A DNA stretch of 64,000 nt from Nonomuraea sp. NBC_00507 (lineage in GTDB: Bacteria; Actinomycetota; Actinomycetes; Streptosporangiales; Streptosporangiaceae): NCBI RefSeq assembly GCF_036013525.1, contig NZ_CP107853.1, positions 310,001-374,000 of the forward strand, in the 5' to 3' direction. This document shows, piece by piece, positions 1 through 8,520 of this stretch. A program made the position numbers and the translations under genes. How positions within the stretch are numbered: position 1 is the first letter of the stretch; each line of letters begins with the position of its first letter. The notes below the pieces were generated by a model. That model ran no database searches. It was not told the origin of the DNA and saw nothing but the letters and a program-made list of their open reading frames with translations.

Positions 1-56
1 ACCGGGCCAGTGCAGGCCGGCAAGGTTGAGCTCTCGCTCCGAAGCGCCTGAACTGA

Positions 57-88
57 ACGGGTGGACGTCGACTCCGACGCCCACCCGT
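57..88 (-). terminator. Hairpin downstream of carD
   Basis: An 8-bp perfect inverted repeat (57-64 with 81-88, 16-nt loop) lies 14 bp past the carD stop codon on the minus strand. It lacks a strong U tract, so it is a likely but weak intrinsic terminator. The 56 bases before it show no gene. Confidence 0.45.
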
Positions 89-101
89 GGAAGTTTCGCG
101 C

Positions 102-584
102 TCAGGAGTTGAGAACCTCGTCAAGCAGGGCCTCAGCCTTGTCCTCATTGGTCTTCTCGGCCAGGGCAAGCTCACTGACCAGGATCTGCCGCGCCTTGGC
201 GAGCATACGCTTCTCGCCCGCGGAAAGACCGCGCTCGCGATCCCTCCGCCACAGGTCCCGAACCACCTCGGCGACCTTGTTCACATCACCCGACGCGAGC
301 TTCTCCAGATTGGCCTTGTAACGACGAGACCAGTTGGTCGGCTCTTCCGTGTGCGGCATCCTGAGGACGTCGAAAACCCGCTCAAGGCCTTCCTGGCCGA
401 CAACATCGCGCACACCGACGAGTTCTGCGTTTTCAGCTGGCACCTGGACGGTAAGGTCGCCCTTGTCGACCTTGAGCACCAAGTAGGTCTTTTCCTCACC
501 CTTGATGGATCGCTTGGTGATTGCTTCGATCCGAGCAGCCCCATGGTGGGGGTAGACGACAGTGTCGCCGACCTGGAAAGTCAT
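102..584 (-). CDS. carD: CarD family transcriptional regulator
   Basis: This 160-residue protein matches the actinobacterial CarD family, which binds the RNA polymerase beta subunit and stabilises the open complex, especially at rRNA promoters. The N-terminus reads [15 protein letters not shown], the start of the Tudor-like RNA polymerase interaction domain (about 1-60). The helical DNA-binding part follows, with the family signature around [12 protein letters not shown] and a conserved [10 protein letters not shown] stretch. Length fits mycobacterial CarD (about 162 aa). I chose the ATG at 584 because AAGGGG lies about 10 nt upstream; an in-frame extension to 626 has no family match. It is divergent from lpqE, the same arrangement I recall in Mycobacterium tuberculosis. 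Confidence 0.95.
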   Translation of the reverse strand: MTFQVGDTVVYPHHGAARIEAITKRSIKGEEKTYLVLKVDKGDLTVQVPAENAELVGVRDVVGQEGLERVFDVLRMPHTEEPTNWSRRYKANLEKLASGDVNKVAEVVRDLWRRDRERGLSAGEKRMLAKARQILVSELALAEKTNEDKAEALLDEVLNS

Positions 585-641
585 GTGACAAGTACCCCTT
601 CCGCTGTACTCCAGAGTACCACGCATCCACAGGCTCCCGGA

Positions 642-670
642 ACAGTGAAATCCTCATAACTGCAGGTCAA
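642..670 (-). promoter_or_regulatory. Probable carD promoter
   Basis: On the minus strand TTGACC (665-670) and CACTGT (642-647) are separated by 17 nt, which would give a 5' leader of about 50 nt. A nearby inverted repeat (686-691 with 697-702, CTTGAC/GTCAAG) places -35-like hexamers on both strands. The rest of the 240-bp carD-lpqE gap shows no ORF of note. Confidence 0.4.
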
Positions 671-824
671 GGCCGCATATTAGGGCTTGACAAACGGTCA
701 AGACTATGAATCTCCATTCCGGACATAGCGAATGACCTGCGGGGGCGTGGATATGACCATGGATTCGGGCGGATATGGTGGGCGCTGCCCTACACGCACG
801 CGCAAGACCAAGGAGAACCCGCCC

Positions 825-1403
825 GTGACCAGCCGTCGCTGGATTGCCGTAGCCGCCGCGTTCTTGGCAGCCCCCGTGCTCGCCGGCTGCGGGGCCGGAT
901 TCAACGCCACCACTAACGTGCCCTACGCCCCCAACGAGGCACAGGCCTTGATCGAGAAGGGCGCTTACGGCACTCGCGGCATTCAGATCCCGCAGGCGTT
1001 CATCCTCGGCCCGGACGCGGGCGCCCAGCTTCCCTGGCGCGGCTCCGCCCCGATCTACCTCAACATCCTCAACACGGCCGGCACCCCCGACACCCTGCAG
1101 GCCGTCTCCGCGGGGAGCATGGGCACGGTGAAGGTCACGGCCCCGATCCAGCTGCCGAGCAACCAGCTCGTCAACACCGGCAAGCCGAGCCCGCAGCTCA
1201 TGCTCGAAGCGATCCCCAGGAGCCTCAGGGGCGGCGAGAGCATCAAGCTGGACCTCCAGTTCGCCAACGCCGGCACGGTGTCCATGAACGTCCCTGTGGT
1301 CACGCGTAGCCGCGAATTCGCGGCCTACCCCCCGGCCCCGGGCGCCACCCCGGCCCCCACGCCCAGCCCGACGCCGTCAGCGCACGCCGAAGAATCTCAC
1401 TAA
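825..1403 (+). CDS. lpqE: LpqE-like lipoprotein
   Basis: This is a 192-residue exported lipoprotein. The GTG at 825 gives a short basic N-terminus, a hydrophobic segment and a lipobox LAGC, and is preceded by AAGGAG with 9 nt spacing; upstream in-frame starts would bury the signal peptide. The mature part is a beta-rich domain resembling the copper chaperone PCu(A)C/DUF461 fold, and the tail is rich in Pro, Thr and Ala. Histidines appear only in the last residues, so the classical His/Met copper motif is not visible. The position beside divergent carD matches LpqE of mycobacteria. The function of LpqE is not established. Confidence 0.75.
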   Translation: MTSRRWIAVAAAFLAAPVLAGCGAGFNATTNVPYAPNEAQALIEKGAYGTRGIQIPQAFILGPDAGAQLPWRGSAPIYLNILNTAGTPDTLQAVSAGSMGTVKVTAPIQLPSNQLVNTGKPSPQLMLEAIPRSLRGGESIKLDLQFANAGTVSMNVPVVTRSREFAAYPPAPGATPAPTPSPTPSAHAEESH

Positions 1404-1411
1404 ACATGACA

Positions 1412-1456
1412 AAACCTTTGTTCCGGTACGGCAAACGCGTACCGGAACAAAGGTTT
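1412..1456. terminator. Bidirectional terminator lpqE/regX3
   Basis: A perfect 18-bp inverted repeat (1412-1429 with 1439-1456, 9-nt loop) is flanked by A-rich and T-rich sequence on both sides. It sits in the 55-bp gap between the convergent lpqE and regX3 stop codons, so it can end transcription from both directions. Confidence 0.9.
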
Positions 1457-1458
1457 GA

Positions 1459-2151
1459 TCATTCCTCGATCGCGTCGAACTTGTAGCCCAGGCCGCGCAC
1501 GGTCAGGATGCAACGCGGGTTGGACGGGTCGGACTCGATCTTGGCGCGCAGCCGCTTGACGTGAACGTCCAGCGTCTTGGTGTCCCCCACATAGTCGGCG
1601 CCCCAGACGCGGTCGATGAGCTGGCCGCGGGTGAGCACCCGTCCGGCGTTGCGCAGCAGGACCTCCAGCAGCTCGAACTCCTTCAGCGGCAGCTGCACCT
1701 GCTCCCCGCGCACGGCCACGACGTGCCGGTCGACGTCCATGCGGACGGGGCCGACGGCCAGCACCGCGGTCTCCAGCTCCTCCGGCATGTCGCCCTGGCG
1801 GCGGAGCACCGCGCGGATACGGGCGACCAGCTCGCGCGAGGAGAACGGCTTGGTGACGTAGTCGTCGGCGCCCAGCTCAAGACCCACGACCTTGTCGATC
1901 TCGCTGTCCTTGGCCGTCAGCATGATGACCGGCACCTTGGAGCGCTGCCGGAGGGAACGGCACACCTCCGTGCCGGGCAAACCCGGCAGCATCAGGTCGA
2001 GCAGCACCAGATCCGCGCCGTTGCGGTCGAACGTGTCGAGCGCCTCGGGCCCGGTCGCCGCGACCGATACCTCGAAGCCCTCCTTGCGCAGCATGTAGGA
2101 CAGGGCGTCGGAGAAGGACTCCTCATCTTCGACGACTAGTACTCGGGTCAT
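1459..2151 (-). CDS. regX3: Two-component response regulator RegX3
   Basis: This is a 230-residue OmpR/PhoB-type response regulator. The receiver domain (about 1-120) has the acidic pair E8/D9, phospho-acceptor D52 in VLLDLMLPG, a Thr/Ala switch motif (LTAKD) and Lys in YVTKPF. The winged-helix domain fills the C-terminal half and ends with RGLGYKF. The ATG at 2151 has AAGGAGG upstream; the longer frame to 2181 is not needed. It lies 63 bp downstream of senX3 on the same strand and is divergent from phoU, the order typical of the phosphate-sensing SenX3-RegX3 system (PhoR-PhoP in Streptomyces). It should activate phosphate-starvation genes. Confidence 0.93.
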   Translation of the reverse strand: MTRVLVVEDEESFSDALSYMLRKEGFEVSVAATGPEALDTFDRNGADLVLLDLMLPGLPGTEVCRSLRQRSKVPVIMLTAKDSEIDKVVGLELGADDYVTKPFSSRELVARIRAVLRRQGDMPEELETAVLAVGPVRMDVDRHVVAVRGEQVQLPLKEFELLEVLLRNAGRVLTRGQLIDRVWGADYVGDTKTLDVHVKRLRAKIESDPSNPRCILTVRGLGYKFDAIEE

Positions 2152-2214
2152 GATGCCTCCTTCGTCAGCATCAAGACCCAATGGGTGCTGTGTTCATTGG
2201 TTCCTTCGCTTCGC

Positions 2215-3399
2215 TCAGTCACGAGCTGTCTCCAGGGGAATCGAGGGTGGTACGGCCACCGCCGTGCCGCCGAAGGCAGGCAGGCGGAGCGTGAAGGTGG
2301 AGCCGGACCCTTCCTTGCTCCATACGGACACCTCGCCGGCATGCGCCGCGGCGACGTGCTTGACGATAGCGAGACCGAGCCCCGTGCCGCCGGTGGCCCG
2401 GGATCTGGCCGCGTCGACGCGGAAGAAGCGCTCGAAGATGCGTTCCAGCGCCTCCTCGGGGATGCCGATGCCCTGATCGCTGACGCTGATCTCCACGGAC
2501 TCGTTCGCCGGCCGGACGCTGACCACGACTCTCGTGTGCTCGGGGCTGTAGGCGACGGCGTTGTCGATGAGGTTGCGCAGCGCGGTGACGAGAAGCTCGT
2601 CGTCGCCCCAGATGCGCAGCCCCTCGGTGCCGCCGGAGACGAGCGTGATGTCCTTGGCGACCGCTTTGGTGTTGCAGTGGTCGATGGCGTCGTGAACGGC
2701 CTCGTCGATCGAGACCTGACCTGGGGTGGGGATGGGCTCGGCCCCCTGGATCCTGCTGAGCGTGATCAGGTCCTGGACGAGGTAGTTGAGCCGGGCCGCC
2801 TCGTGCTGCATGCGCCCGGCGAAGCGGGTGACCGCCTCGGGGTCGTCGGCGGCGTCCTGGATGGTCTCGGCCAGCAGGCTCAGCGCGCCGACCGGGGTCT
2901 TGAGCTCGTGGCTGACGTTGGCGACGAAGTCGCGGCGCACCGCCTCGACCCGGCGCCGCTCGGTCTGGTCCTCGGCGAGCACCAGGACCTGGCCGTAGGT
3001 GCCGAGTGGCGCCACGCGTACCGCGAAGTTGGTGGTTTCCTGGCCGAATTTGTGCCCTGCGACGTCGATCTCGCTCTCGCGGATCTCGCCGTCCCGGCGT
3101 ACCTGGCGGGCCAGCGCGAGTAGTTCGGCGGCCATCAACCGATCGCCCTTGACCAGGCCGAACGCCCGCGCCGCCGAGCTGGCGCGCAACACGCGGTCGT
3201 GCGCGTCGAGCACCACGGCGGACGAGGGGAGCACCGCGAGCACGGAGGCCACGCCCTGCGGCAGCGCCGCGCCGGTCTCCACGCTCTCGATTTCGGTGGT
3301 ACGGCTTGGAGCCTCGATCTGGTTTCGATAGAACAAGACCGCCAGGGCGCCCACGACAAACCCGGCCAGGGCTACGAAGCTCATGGCCAACTCACTCAT
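2215..3399 (-). CDS. senX3: Sensor histidine kinase SenX3
   Basis: This is a 394-residue membrane kinase. It has one evident N-terminal membrane helix (about 6-24), a PAS-like region (about 45-140), a dimerisation/phospho-acceptor helix with H164 in SHELKTP, and an ATPase domain with the N box (RNLIDNAVAYS), DQGIGIP and GTGLGLAIVKH. The short periplasmic part is typical of SenX3/PhoR proteins that sense phosphate through PstSCAB and PhoU rather than directly. I chose the ATG at 3399 (GGAG upstream), where the protein begins MSELAMSF. It forms an operon with regX3 and faces phoU across a regulatory region. Confidence 0.93.
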   Translation of the reverse strand: MSELAMSFVALAGFVVGALAVLFYRNQIEAPSRTTEIESVETGAALPQGVASVLAVLPSSAVVLDAHDRVLRASSAARAFGLVKGDRLMAAELLALARQVRRDGEIRESEIDVAGHKFGQETTNFAVRVAPLGTYGQVLVLAEDQTERRRVEAVRRDFVANVSHELKTPVGALSLLAETIQDAADDPEAVTRFAGRMQHEAARLNYLVQDLITLSRIQGAEPIPTPGQVSIDEAVHDAIDHCNTKAVAKDITLVSGGTEGLRIWGDDELLVTALRNLIDNAVAYSPEHTRVVVSVRPANESVEISVSDQGIGIPEEALERIFERFFRVDAARSRATGGTGLGLAIVKHVAAAHAGEVSVWSKEGSGSTFTLRLPAFGGTAVAVPPSIPLETARD

Positions 3400-3450
3400 G
3401 TCTCCGATGGTAGGTGGCCTTTCCCCAGGGACAGACCCCCTCATCAGGGG

Positions 3451-3500
3451 ATGAACGTCCCTTTCCCGGAAAGTTCATTTACCTGTAGAGGTTCGTTCAT
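3451..3500. promoter_or_regulatory. Candidate RegX3/PhoP operator, 22-bp phased repeats
   Basis: Three copies of one hexamer occur at exact 22-bp intervals: ATGAAC (3451-3456), GTTCAT (3473-3478) and GTTCAT (3495-3500). Streptomyces PHO boxes are 11-bp direct repeats of a GTTCAC-like core, so two units per 22 bp fits. The site lies between divergent senX3 and phoU and covers the expected phoU -35 region. Binding by RegX3 is inferred. Confidence 0.55.
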
Positions 3501-3511
3501 CGAGCGACACA

Positions 3512-3517
3512 TACGGT
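3512..3517 (+). promoter_or_regulatory. phoU -10 element, leaderless transcript
   Basis: TACGGT lies exactly 7 nt before the phoU ATG at 3525, and no Shine-Dalgarno is visible. The mRNA probably starts at the start codon. Confidence 0.5.
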
Positions 3518-3524
3518 GAACCCC

Positions 3525-4169
3525 ATGCGCGACGTCTATCATGAAGAGCTGGATGGGCTGACGGACAAGCTGGTCGAGATGACCAGGCTCGTCCGCTCGG
3601 CCATCTCCCGCGCCACCACGGCCCTCCTCGACCCCGACCTGCCGCTCGCCGAGAGCGTCATTTCGCGGGACGACGAGGTGAACGCGACGTTCGCGGAGAT
3701 CGAGTCGACGATCTTCGATCTGATGGCTCGCCAGCAACCGGTCGCGGTCGACCTGCGCACCATGATCACCGCGCTGCGCATGGGCACCGACCTGGAGCGC
3801 ATGGGCGACCTGGCCGTGCACGTCGCCAAGGTGGCCCGGCTGCGCCACCCGGAATCGGCGGTCCCCCTGGAGATGCGCTCCACGATCCTGGAGATGGGCC
3901 AGATCGCGGAGAACATCGTCACCAAGGCCGGCAGCTGCGTGGCCTCGCGCGACGTCGAGTCGGCGCTGGAGCTGCCGCAGGACGACGACGCGATGGACCG
4001 GCTGCACAGCAAGTTGTTCCGGCTCCTGCTGGCGAAGGACTGGCAGCACGGCGTGGAACCGGCGATCGACATCACGCTGATCGGGCGCTATTACGAGCGC
4101 TACGCCGACCACGCGGTACGGGTCGCGCAGGACGTCGTCTACCTGGTGACCGGCACCCGGCCGACCTGA
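3525..4169 (+). CDS. phoU: Phosphate signalling regulator PhoU
   Basis: This is a 214-residue all-helical protein with two PhoU repeats (about 10-100 and 115-210). The first carries the E/D-rich metal-binding pattern DDEVN and the second the matching DDDAMDRLH. PhoU links the Pst phosphate transporter to the histidine kinase and keeps the system off when phosphate is plentiful. The start at ATG 3525 (MRDVYHEELD) matches the family; a GTG at 3516 would add only three residues. It is divergent from senX3, so sensor and negative modulator share a control region. No pst genes are in the window. Confidence 0.93.
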   Translation: MRDVYHEELDGLTDKLVEMTRLVRSAISRATTALLDPDLPLAESVISRDDEVNATFAEIESTIFDLMARQQPVAVDLRTMITALRMGTDLERMGDLAVHVAKVARLRHPESAVPLEMRSTILEMGQIAENIVTKAGSCVASRDVESALELPQDDDAMDRLHSKLFRLLLAKDWQHGVEPAIDITLIGRYYERYADHAVRVAQDVVYLVTGTRPT

Positions 4170-4245
4170 TTTCGCGAGTCGCGACGATTTGGGCCGGTGC
4201 CGGGAGTCCTACCTTCGACGACCCCGAAGGGAAGGACGACCGGCC

Positions 4246-5052
4246 ATGGCCACCACGCACACCCTCGACGTACCCGGCGCGCATCTCCACTACGAGGTGC
4301 GCGGCACGGGCCCGCTGCTCTTCGTCATCGGATCGCCGATGGACGCCGCGGCGTTCACACCGTTCGCCGACGCGCTCGCGGGCGACCACACCGTGGTCAC
4401 CCTCGACCCGCGGGGCATCTCGGGCAGCACGCTCGACGACCCCGAGCAGGACTCCACACCCGAACTGCGGGCCGACGACGTCGCCGCGATCATGGACGCG
4501 CTCGGGGCCGAGACCGCCGACGTGTTCGGCAGCAGCGGCGGCGCGGTGACCGGGCTCGCGCTGGTCCAGCGGCATCCGCGGCGGGTGCGCACGCTGATCG
4601 CGCACGAGCCTCCCGTCCTGGAGCTGCTGCCGGATGCCGCCGAGCGGCGGGCCGGGGTGGAGGACATCATCGCGACCTACCAGCGGGAGGGCGTCGGGGC
4701 CGCCTGGGTCAAGTTCATGATCTCTGCGGGCTACGACCTGGAGGCAGAGGGCGCGCCCGACGGCCCGCAGGAGCCGACGCCGCAGGACCTGGCCAACAGC
4801 GCCCATTTCTTCCTCCACGAGCTGCGCGGCACCACCCGGTACGTGCCGGACGCGGCCGCCTTGACGGCAGGTCCGGCCCGCGTCGTGGTCGGCATCGGGG
4901 TGGAGTCCGGCCATCTGGTCACGTACCGGACGTCGGTCGCGCTGGCCGAGCTGCTCGGCACGCCGGCCGTGGAGTTCCCAGGCGAGCACGGCGGGTTCCT
5001 GGAGCGGCCCGTGGAGTGCGCGGACGTGCTGCGGAAGGTGCTGGCGGGCTGA
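4246..5052 (+). CDS. Alpha/beta hydrolase
   Basis: This is a 268-residue alpha/beta-hydrolase-fold protein. The nucleophile elbow is GSSGG with S97 as the likely catalytic serine, and the C-terminal histidine is in FPGEHGGF. The oxyanion-hole region IGSPMD replaces the more usual HG motif. The start at ATG 4246 is preceded by GGAAGG, and the first residues (MATTHTLDVPG) match the normal family N-terminus. Substrate is unknown. It sits alone between phoU (same strand, 76 bp away) and convergent gpmA. Confidence 0.8.
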   Translation: MATTHTLDVPGAHLHYEVRGTGPLLFVIGSPMDAAAFTPFADALAGDHTVVTLDPRGISGSTLDDPEQDSTPELRADDVAAIMDALGAETADVFGSSGGAVTGLALVQRHPRRVRTLIAHEPPVLELLPDAAERRAGVEDIIATYQREGVGAAWVKFMISAGYDLEAEGAPDGPQEPTPQDLANSAHFFLHELRGTTRYVPDAAALTAGPARVVVGIGVESGHLVTYRTSVALAELLGTPAVEFPGEHGGFLERPVECADVLRKVLAG

Positions 5053-5054
5053 GC

Positions 5055-5102
5055 CACGGCTTCGGCGGCGGCCCGGTCCGCGGGCACGCCGCCGACGCCG
5101 TG
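5055..5102. terminator. Large bidirectional hairpin, hydrolase/gpmA
   Basis: Nested inverted repeats (5055-5060 with 5097-5102, 5063-5070 with 5087-5094, 5071-5075 with 5081-5085) form a stem of about 19 bp with one symmetric internal loop and a single bulged base. It fills the gap between the convergent stop codons at 5052 and 5110. Confidence 0.6.
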
Positions 5103-5109
5103 ACTACCG

Positions 5110-5853
5110 TCAACGGCCCTGGTTGGCCACGGCCTCGATGGCGGCCTTGGCGGCCTCCGGGTCCAGGTATTCGCCACCGCGCCGCAGCGGCCGGAACTCG
5201 GCGTCCAGCTCGTAGAGCAGCGGGATCCCCGTCGGGATGTTGAGCCCGGCGATGTCCTCGTCGCTGATGTCGTCCAGGTGCTTGACCAGGGCGCGCAGCG
5301 AGTTGCCGTGCGCCGCCACCAGGACGGTCCGCCCGGCCGCCAGGTCCGGCACGATCTCGTCGTACCAGTACGGCAACATGCGGTCGACCACGTCCTTCAG
5401 GCACTCCGTCCGCGGCCTGAGCTCCGGCGGCAGGAGGGCGTAGCGGGGGTCTCCGGCCTGGGAGTATTCGTCGTCGTCGGCGATCGGGGGCGGCGGCACG
5501 TCATACGAGCGGCGCCACAGCATGAACTGCTCGTCCCCGAACTCCTCGCGGGTCTGCGCCTTGTTCTTGCCCTGCAGCGCACCGTAGTGGCGCTCGTTGA
5601 GCCGCCAGCTGCGCTTGACCGGCAGCCAGAGCAGGTCGGCCTCCGCCTGCGCCAGCTGGGCCGTCTGGATCGCCCTGGTCAGGAGGCTGGTGTGGACGAT
5701 GTCCGGGCGCAGCCCCGCTTCCAGGAGGAGCTTGCCGCCGCGGCGGGCCTCGTCCTCGCCCTTGGCCGAGAGGCTCACGTCCACCCAACCGGTGAACAGC
5801 CCCTTAGCGTTCCAGTCACTCTCGCCGTGCCGTAGCAGCACCAAAGTCGCCAT
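5110..5853 (-). CDS. gpmA: 2,3-bisphosphoglycerate-dependent phosphoglycerate mutase
   Basis: This 247-residue cofactor-dependent mutase interconverts 3- and 2-phosphoglycerate in glycolysis. The phosphohistidine is H9 in [10 protein letters not shown]. Other family marks are the RHYGALQG motif with its catalytic Arg/Glu environment and the second histidine in [13 protein letters not shown]. The start is ATG 5853; a longer frame exists but lacks family residues. TAGGAT lies 7 nt before the ATG, so the mRNA is probably leaderless. It sits close to mshA and a YbjN gene, an arrangement I recall from other actinobacteria. Confidence 0.95.
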   Translation of the reverse strand: MATLVLLRHGESDWNAKGLFTGWVDVSLSAKGEDEARRGGKLLLEAGLRPDIVHTSLLTRAIQTAQLAQAEADLLWLPVKRSWRLNERHYGALQGKNKAQTREEFGDEQFMLWRRSYDVPPPPIADDDEYSQAGDPRYALLPPELRPRTECLKDVVDRMLPYWYDEIVPDLAAGRTVLVAAHGNSLRALVKHLDDISDEDIAGLNIPTGIPLLYELDAEFRPLRRGGEYLDPEAAKAAIEAVANQGR

Positions 5854-5860
5854 GGGCCCA

Positions 5861-5866
5861 ATCCTA
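5861..5866 (-). promoter_or_regulatory. gpmA -10 element, leaderless
   Basis: On the minus strand TAGGAT is followed by 7 nt and then the ATG at 5853. No Shine-Dalgarno is present. Confidence 0.5.
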
Positions 5867-5876
5867 CGGATTCGGC

Positions 5877-6356
5877 TCAGCGGTCGGGGTCGGCGAAGCG
5901 GGCGAACGCCTGCAGGTTGGCCAGCGACTCGCCCCGCTTGGCCCGCCACGCCCACTCCCGCCTGATGGAGGAGGCGAAACCCAGCTCCAGGGCCCGGTCG
6001 AACCAGTCGTCGGAGTACGTCAGCACGCAGCCGAGCAGCCGGTCCACCTCCTCCTCGGTGACGGCCGACAGCGGCACCCGGCCCACGAGGTAGACGTCAC
6101 CCACGGGGTCGAGCGAGAAGTGCACCCCGTACATGGAGCCGTTCTTCTCCAGCAGCCAGCGGTAGAACTCGGCGTGGTTCTCGTCGGGCTGGCGGCAGAA
6201 GAACGCCTCCACGTGGAGCACCCGCTCCCCCACGATCAGCCAGGTCATGGTGGCGAGCTTGTGCTGGCCCGGGAGTTTGACGAGGAACGCCCCCGGCCGC
6301 GGCTCGTCATAGGAGACGTCCGCGGCCTTGAGCGCGGCTTCGACGACATCGCGCAT
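5877..6356 (-). CDS. YbjN domain-containing protein
   Basis: This 159-residue protein has the YbjN/type III secretion chaperone-like fold: a short N-terminal helix ([13 protein letters not shown]), a beta sheet with [22 protein letters not shown], and a helical C-terminus ending near RRGES-type basic residues. In actinobacteria this family commonly sits next to mshA. Its biochemical role is unknown. The start is ATG 6356; a TAGCGT -10-like element overlaps the mshA stop codon 8 nt upstream, so it may have its own leaderless promoter besides being downstream of mshA. Confidence 0.85.
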   Translation of the reverse strand: MRDVVEAALKAADVSYDEPRPGAFLVKLPGQHKLATMTWLIVGERVLHVEAFFCRQPDENHAEFYRWLLEKNGSMYGVHFSLDPVGDVYLVGRVPLSAVTEEEVDRLLGCVLTYSDDWFDRALELGFASSIRREWAWRAKRGESLANLQAFARFADPDR

Positions 6357-6367
6357 AGAAGTGCACG

Positions 6368-7642
6368 CTACAGATTGACGGCCACAGGCGTCTTGTGCAG
6401 GTTCGCGATGGCGCCCGCGTACACCTCCACCAGCCGCGACGCGGTGGCCTGCCAGCCGAAGGCGGCGGCGTGGGTGCGCGCGCCGCGCGAGAGCTGGTCG
6501 CGCCAGTGCGGGGCGGTGACGAAGCTGCGGAGCGCCTGAGCCCATTCGGCGGGGTCGTGGCCGTCCACGAGCAGGCCCGAGACGCCGTCCCTGACGGCGG
6601 TGCGCAGGCCGCCGACGGCGGCCGCGGCCACGGGTGTGCCGCAGGCCTGGGACTCCAGCGCGACGAGGCCGAACGACTCGCTGTAGGAGGGCACGACGGT
6701 GACGGAGGCCGCCCGGTACCAGTCGGCCAGCTCGTGCTGGGCGGCCGGGGGCACGAGGCGTACGACGTCGGAGATGCCCAGCTCGGTGGCCAGCTCGGTG
6801 AGGATGGACGGCCGGGCCAGGCCGTTGCCCGACGGGCCGCCCACGCAGGCGATCACCAGGCGCTCCCGCAGCGACGGGTCCTCGATGAGCATCCTGGAGG
6901 CGGCGCGCAGCAGCACGTCGGGGGCCTTGAGCGGCTGGATGCGGCCCACGAACAGCAGCACGTGCGCGCCCAGCGGCAGGCCGAGCCGGTCCCTGGCGGC
7001 GGCCTGCGAGCCGGGGCGGAAGACGGTGAGGTTGACGCCGGGGTTGACGACGGCGACGCGATCCTCGGCGGCCCCGTACAGGTCGATCAGCTCCTGGGCC
7101 TCGTCGGCGGTGTTGGCCACGAGGCGGTCGGCGATCTCCACGACCTGTTCCTCGCCGACCACGCGGGCCTGCGGCTCCGGCTTGTCGTCGGCGGCGAGCA
7201 GGAGGTTCTTGACCTTGGCCATGGTGTGCATGGTGTGCACGAGCGGCACGCCCCAGCGTTCCTTGGCCAGCCAGCCGACCTGGCCGGACAGCCAGTAGTG
7301 GGAGTGGATGACGTCGTAGCGGCCGGGGTCGTACATGGCCTCGGTGCGCAGCACCTCCGACAGGAAGGCGCACAGCTGCCCGGGCAGGTCGGCGCGGTCC
7401 ATCTCCTCGTACGGCCCGGCGGTCAGGTGCCTGACGAGGACGCCGGGGGCGAGCTCGGCCACGGGTGGCAGGTCGCGCGCGGTCGCCCGGGTGAAGATCT
7501 CCACTTCCACGCCCAGCTGCGCCAGCAGCTTGGCGGATTCGACGATGTACACGTTCATGCCCCCGGCGTCGCCCGTTCCGGGCTGGTCCAGGGGCGATGT
7601 GTGCATGCTGATGGTCGCGACCCGGCTGACCCGTCGCCTCAC
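6368..7642 (-). CDS. mshA: D-inositol-3-phosphate glycosyltransferase MshA
   Basis: This is a 424-residue GT-B, family 4 glycosyltransferase. It begins the mycothiol pathway by transferring GlcNAc from UDP-GlcNAc to inositol 3-phosphate. The sequence has the MshA signature near the N-terminus ([21 protein letters not shown]), the family 4 phosphate-binding motif [19 protein letters not shown] in the second Rossmann domain, and the usual length. The GTG at 7642 is supported by GGAGG 9 nt upstream. Mycothiol is consistent with the MDMPI-family gene at 58307-58939. Confidence 0.95.
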   Translation of the reverse strand: MRRRVSRVATISMHTSPLDQPGTGDAGGMNVYIVESAKLLAQLGVEVEIFTRATARDLPPVAELAPGVLVRHLTAGPYEEMDRADLPGQLCAFLSEVLRTEAMYDPGRYDVIHSHYWLSGQVGWLAKERWGVPLVHTMHTMAKVKNLLLAADDKPEPQARVVGEEQVVEIADRLVANTADEAQELIDLYGAAEDRVAVVNPGVNLTVFRPGSQAAARDRLGLPLGAHVLLFVGRIQPLKAPDVLLRAASRMLIEDPSLRERLVIACVGGPSGNGLARPSILTELATELGISDVVRLVPPAAQHELADWYRAASVTVVPSYSESFGLVALESQACGTPVAAAAVGGLRTAVRDGVSGLLVDGHDPAEWAQALRSFVTAPHWRDQLSRGARTHAAAFGWQATASRLVEVYAGAIANLHKTPVAVNL

Positions 7643-7779
7643 TCGACACCACCTCCAAGAGCGTTATAACCATGGAAATTTTTCCGACATTCCCGACAGA
7701 CGGTCACAGTGGGGTGGCGAGAGGTGAGAGACGCCCGGCCGCGAGGGCGAGCCGGGCGGGGGCTGGCAGGATGAGGTCC

Positions 7780-8520
7780 ATGCGGAAAACGGCTGTGGTG
7801 ACCGGGGCGAGCAGTGGAATCGGTGAGGCGACGGCCCGCCGGCTCGCCGCCGAGGGTTATGAGGTGGTGGCGGGCGCGCGGCGGCGCGAGCGGCTGGACA
7901 AGCTGGCCGGGGAAGAGCCGCTGATCAGGGCGGTGACGCTCGACGTGACCTCGCAGGAGTCGGTGGACGCGCTGGCGGCCTCGCTCGATCGCTGCGACGT
8001 GCTGGTCAACAACGCCGGCGGCGCGCTCGGGCTGGAGCCGGTCGCGGGCGGGCGGCTGGAGGACTGGCAGCAGATGTACGACGTCAACGTGCTCGGCTCG
8101 CTGCGCATGGCCAAGGCCTTCGTGCCCAAGCTCATCGAGTCGGGCGACGGCGTGCTGGTGATGCTGACCTCGACGGCGGGTCTGGTGTCGTACGAGGGCG
8201 GGGGCGGCTATTGCGCGGCCAAGCACGCCCAGACGTCGATGACCGAGACGCTGCGCCTGGAGCTGGTCGGGCAGCCGGTGCGGATCGTGGAGATCGCGCC
8301 GGGCATGGTGAAGAGCGAGGGCTTCGCGGTCACCAGGTTCCGCGGGGACGAGGCGGCCGCGGCGCGCGTCTACCAGGGCGTGCCGGACCCGCTGAGCTCG
8401 GACGACGTGGCCGACGCCATCGCGTGGTGCGTGACCAGGCCGTCCCACGTGAACATCGACCGCCTGATCATCCGTCCCCGCGCCCAGGCGGCCCAGCACC
8501 GGGTGCACCGCGTCACGTGA
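7780..8520 (+). CDS. SDR family oxidoreductase
   Basis: This is a 246-residue classical short-chain dehydrogenase. It shows the NAD(P)-binding TGASSGIG near the N-terminus, NNAG in the fourth strand, catalytic Ser in the LTSTAG segment and the YxxxK pair in YCAAK. An Arg-rich GARRRER after strand 2 suggests NADP preference. I chose ATG 7780 (GAGG just upstream); ATG 7771 is possible and adds three residues. Its stop overlaps the start of a methyltransferase (GTGA), so the two are translationally coupled. Substrate unknown. Confidence 0.85.
   Translation: MRKTAVVTGASSGIGEATARRLAAEGYEVVAGARRRERLDKLAGEEPLIRAVTLDVTSQESVDALAASLDRCDVLVNNAGGALGLEPVAGGRLEDWQQMYDVNVLGSLRMAKAFVPKLIESGDGVLVMLTSTAGLVSYEGGGGYCAAKHAQTSMTETLRLELVGQPVRIVEIAPGMVKSEGFAVTRFRGDEAAAARVYQGVPDPLSSDDVADAIAWCVTRPSHVNIDRLIIRPRAQAAQHRVHRVT

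Noticed and set aside
2185..3123. Long + strand ORF over senX3
   Set aside because: It is antisense to a clear histidine kinase and has no domain; it is a shadow frame typical of high-GC DNA.
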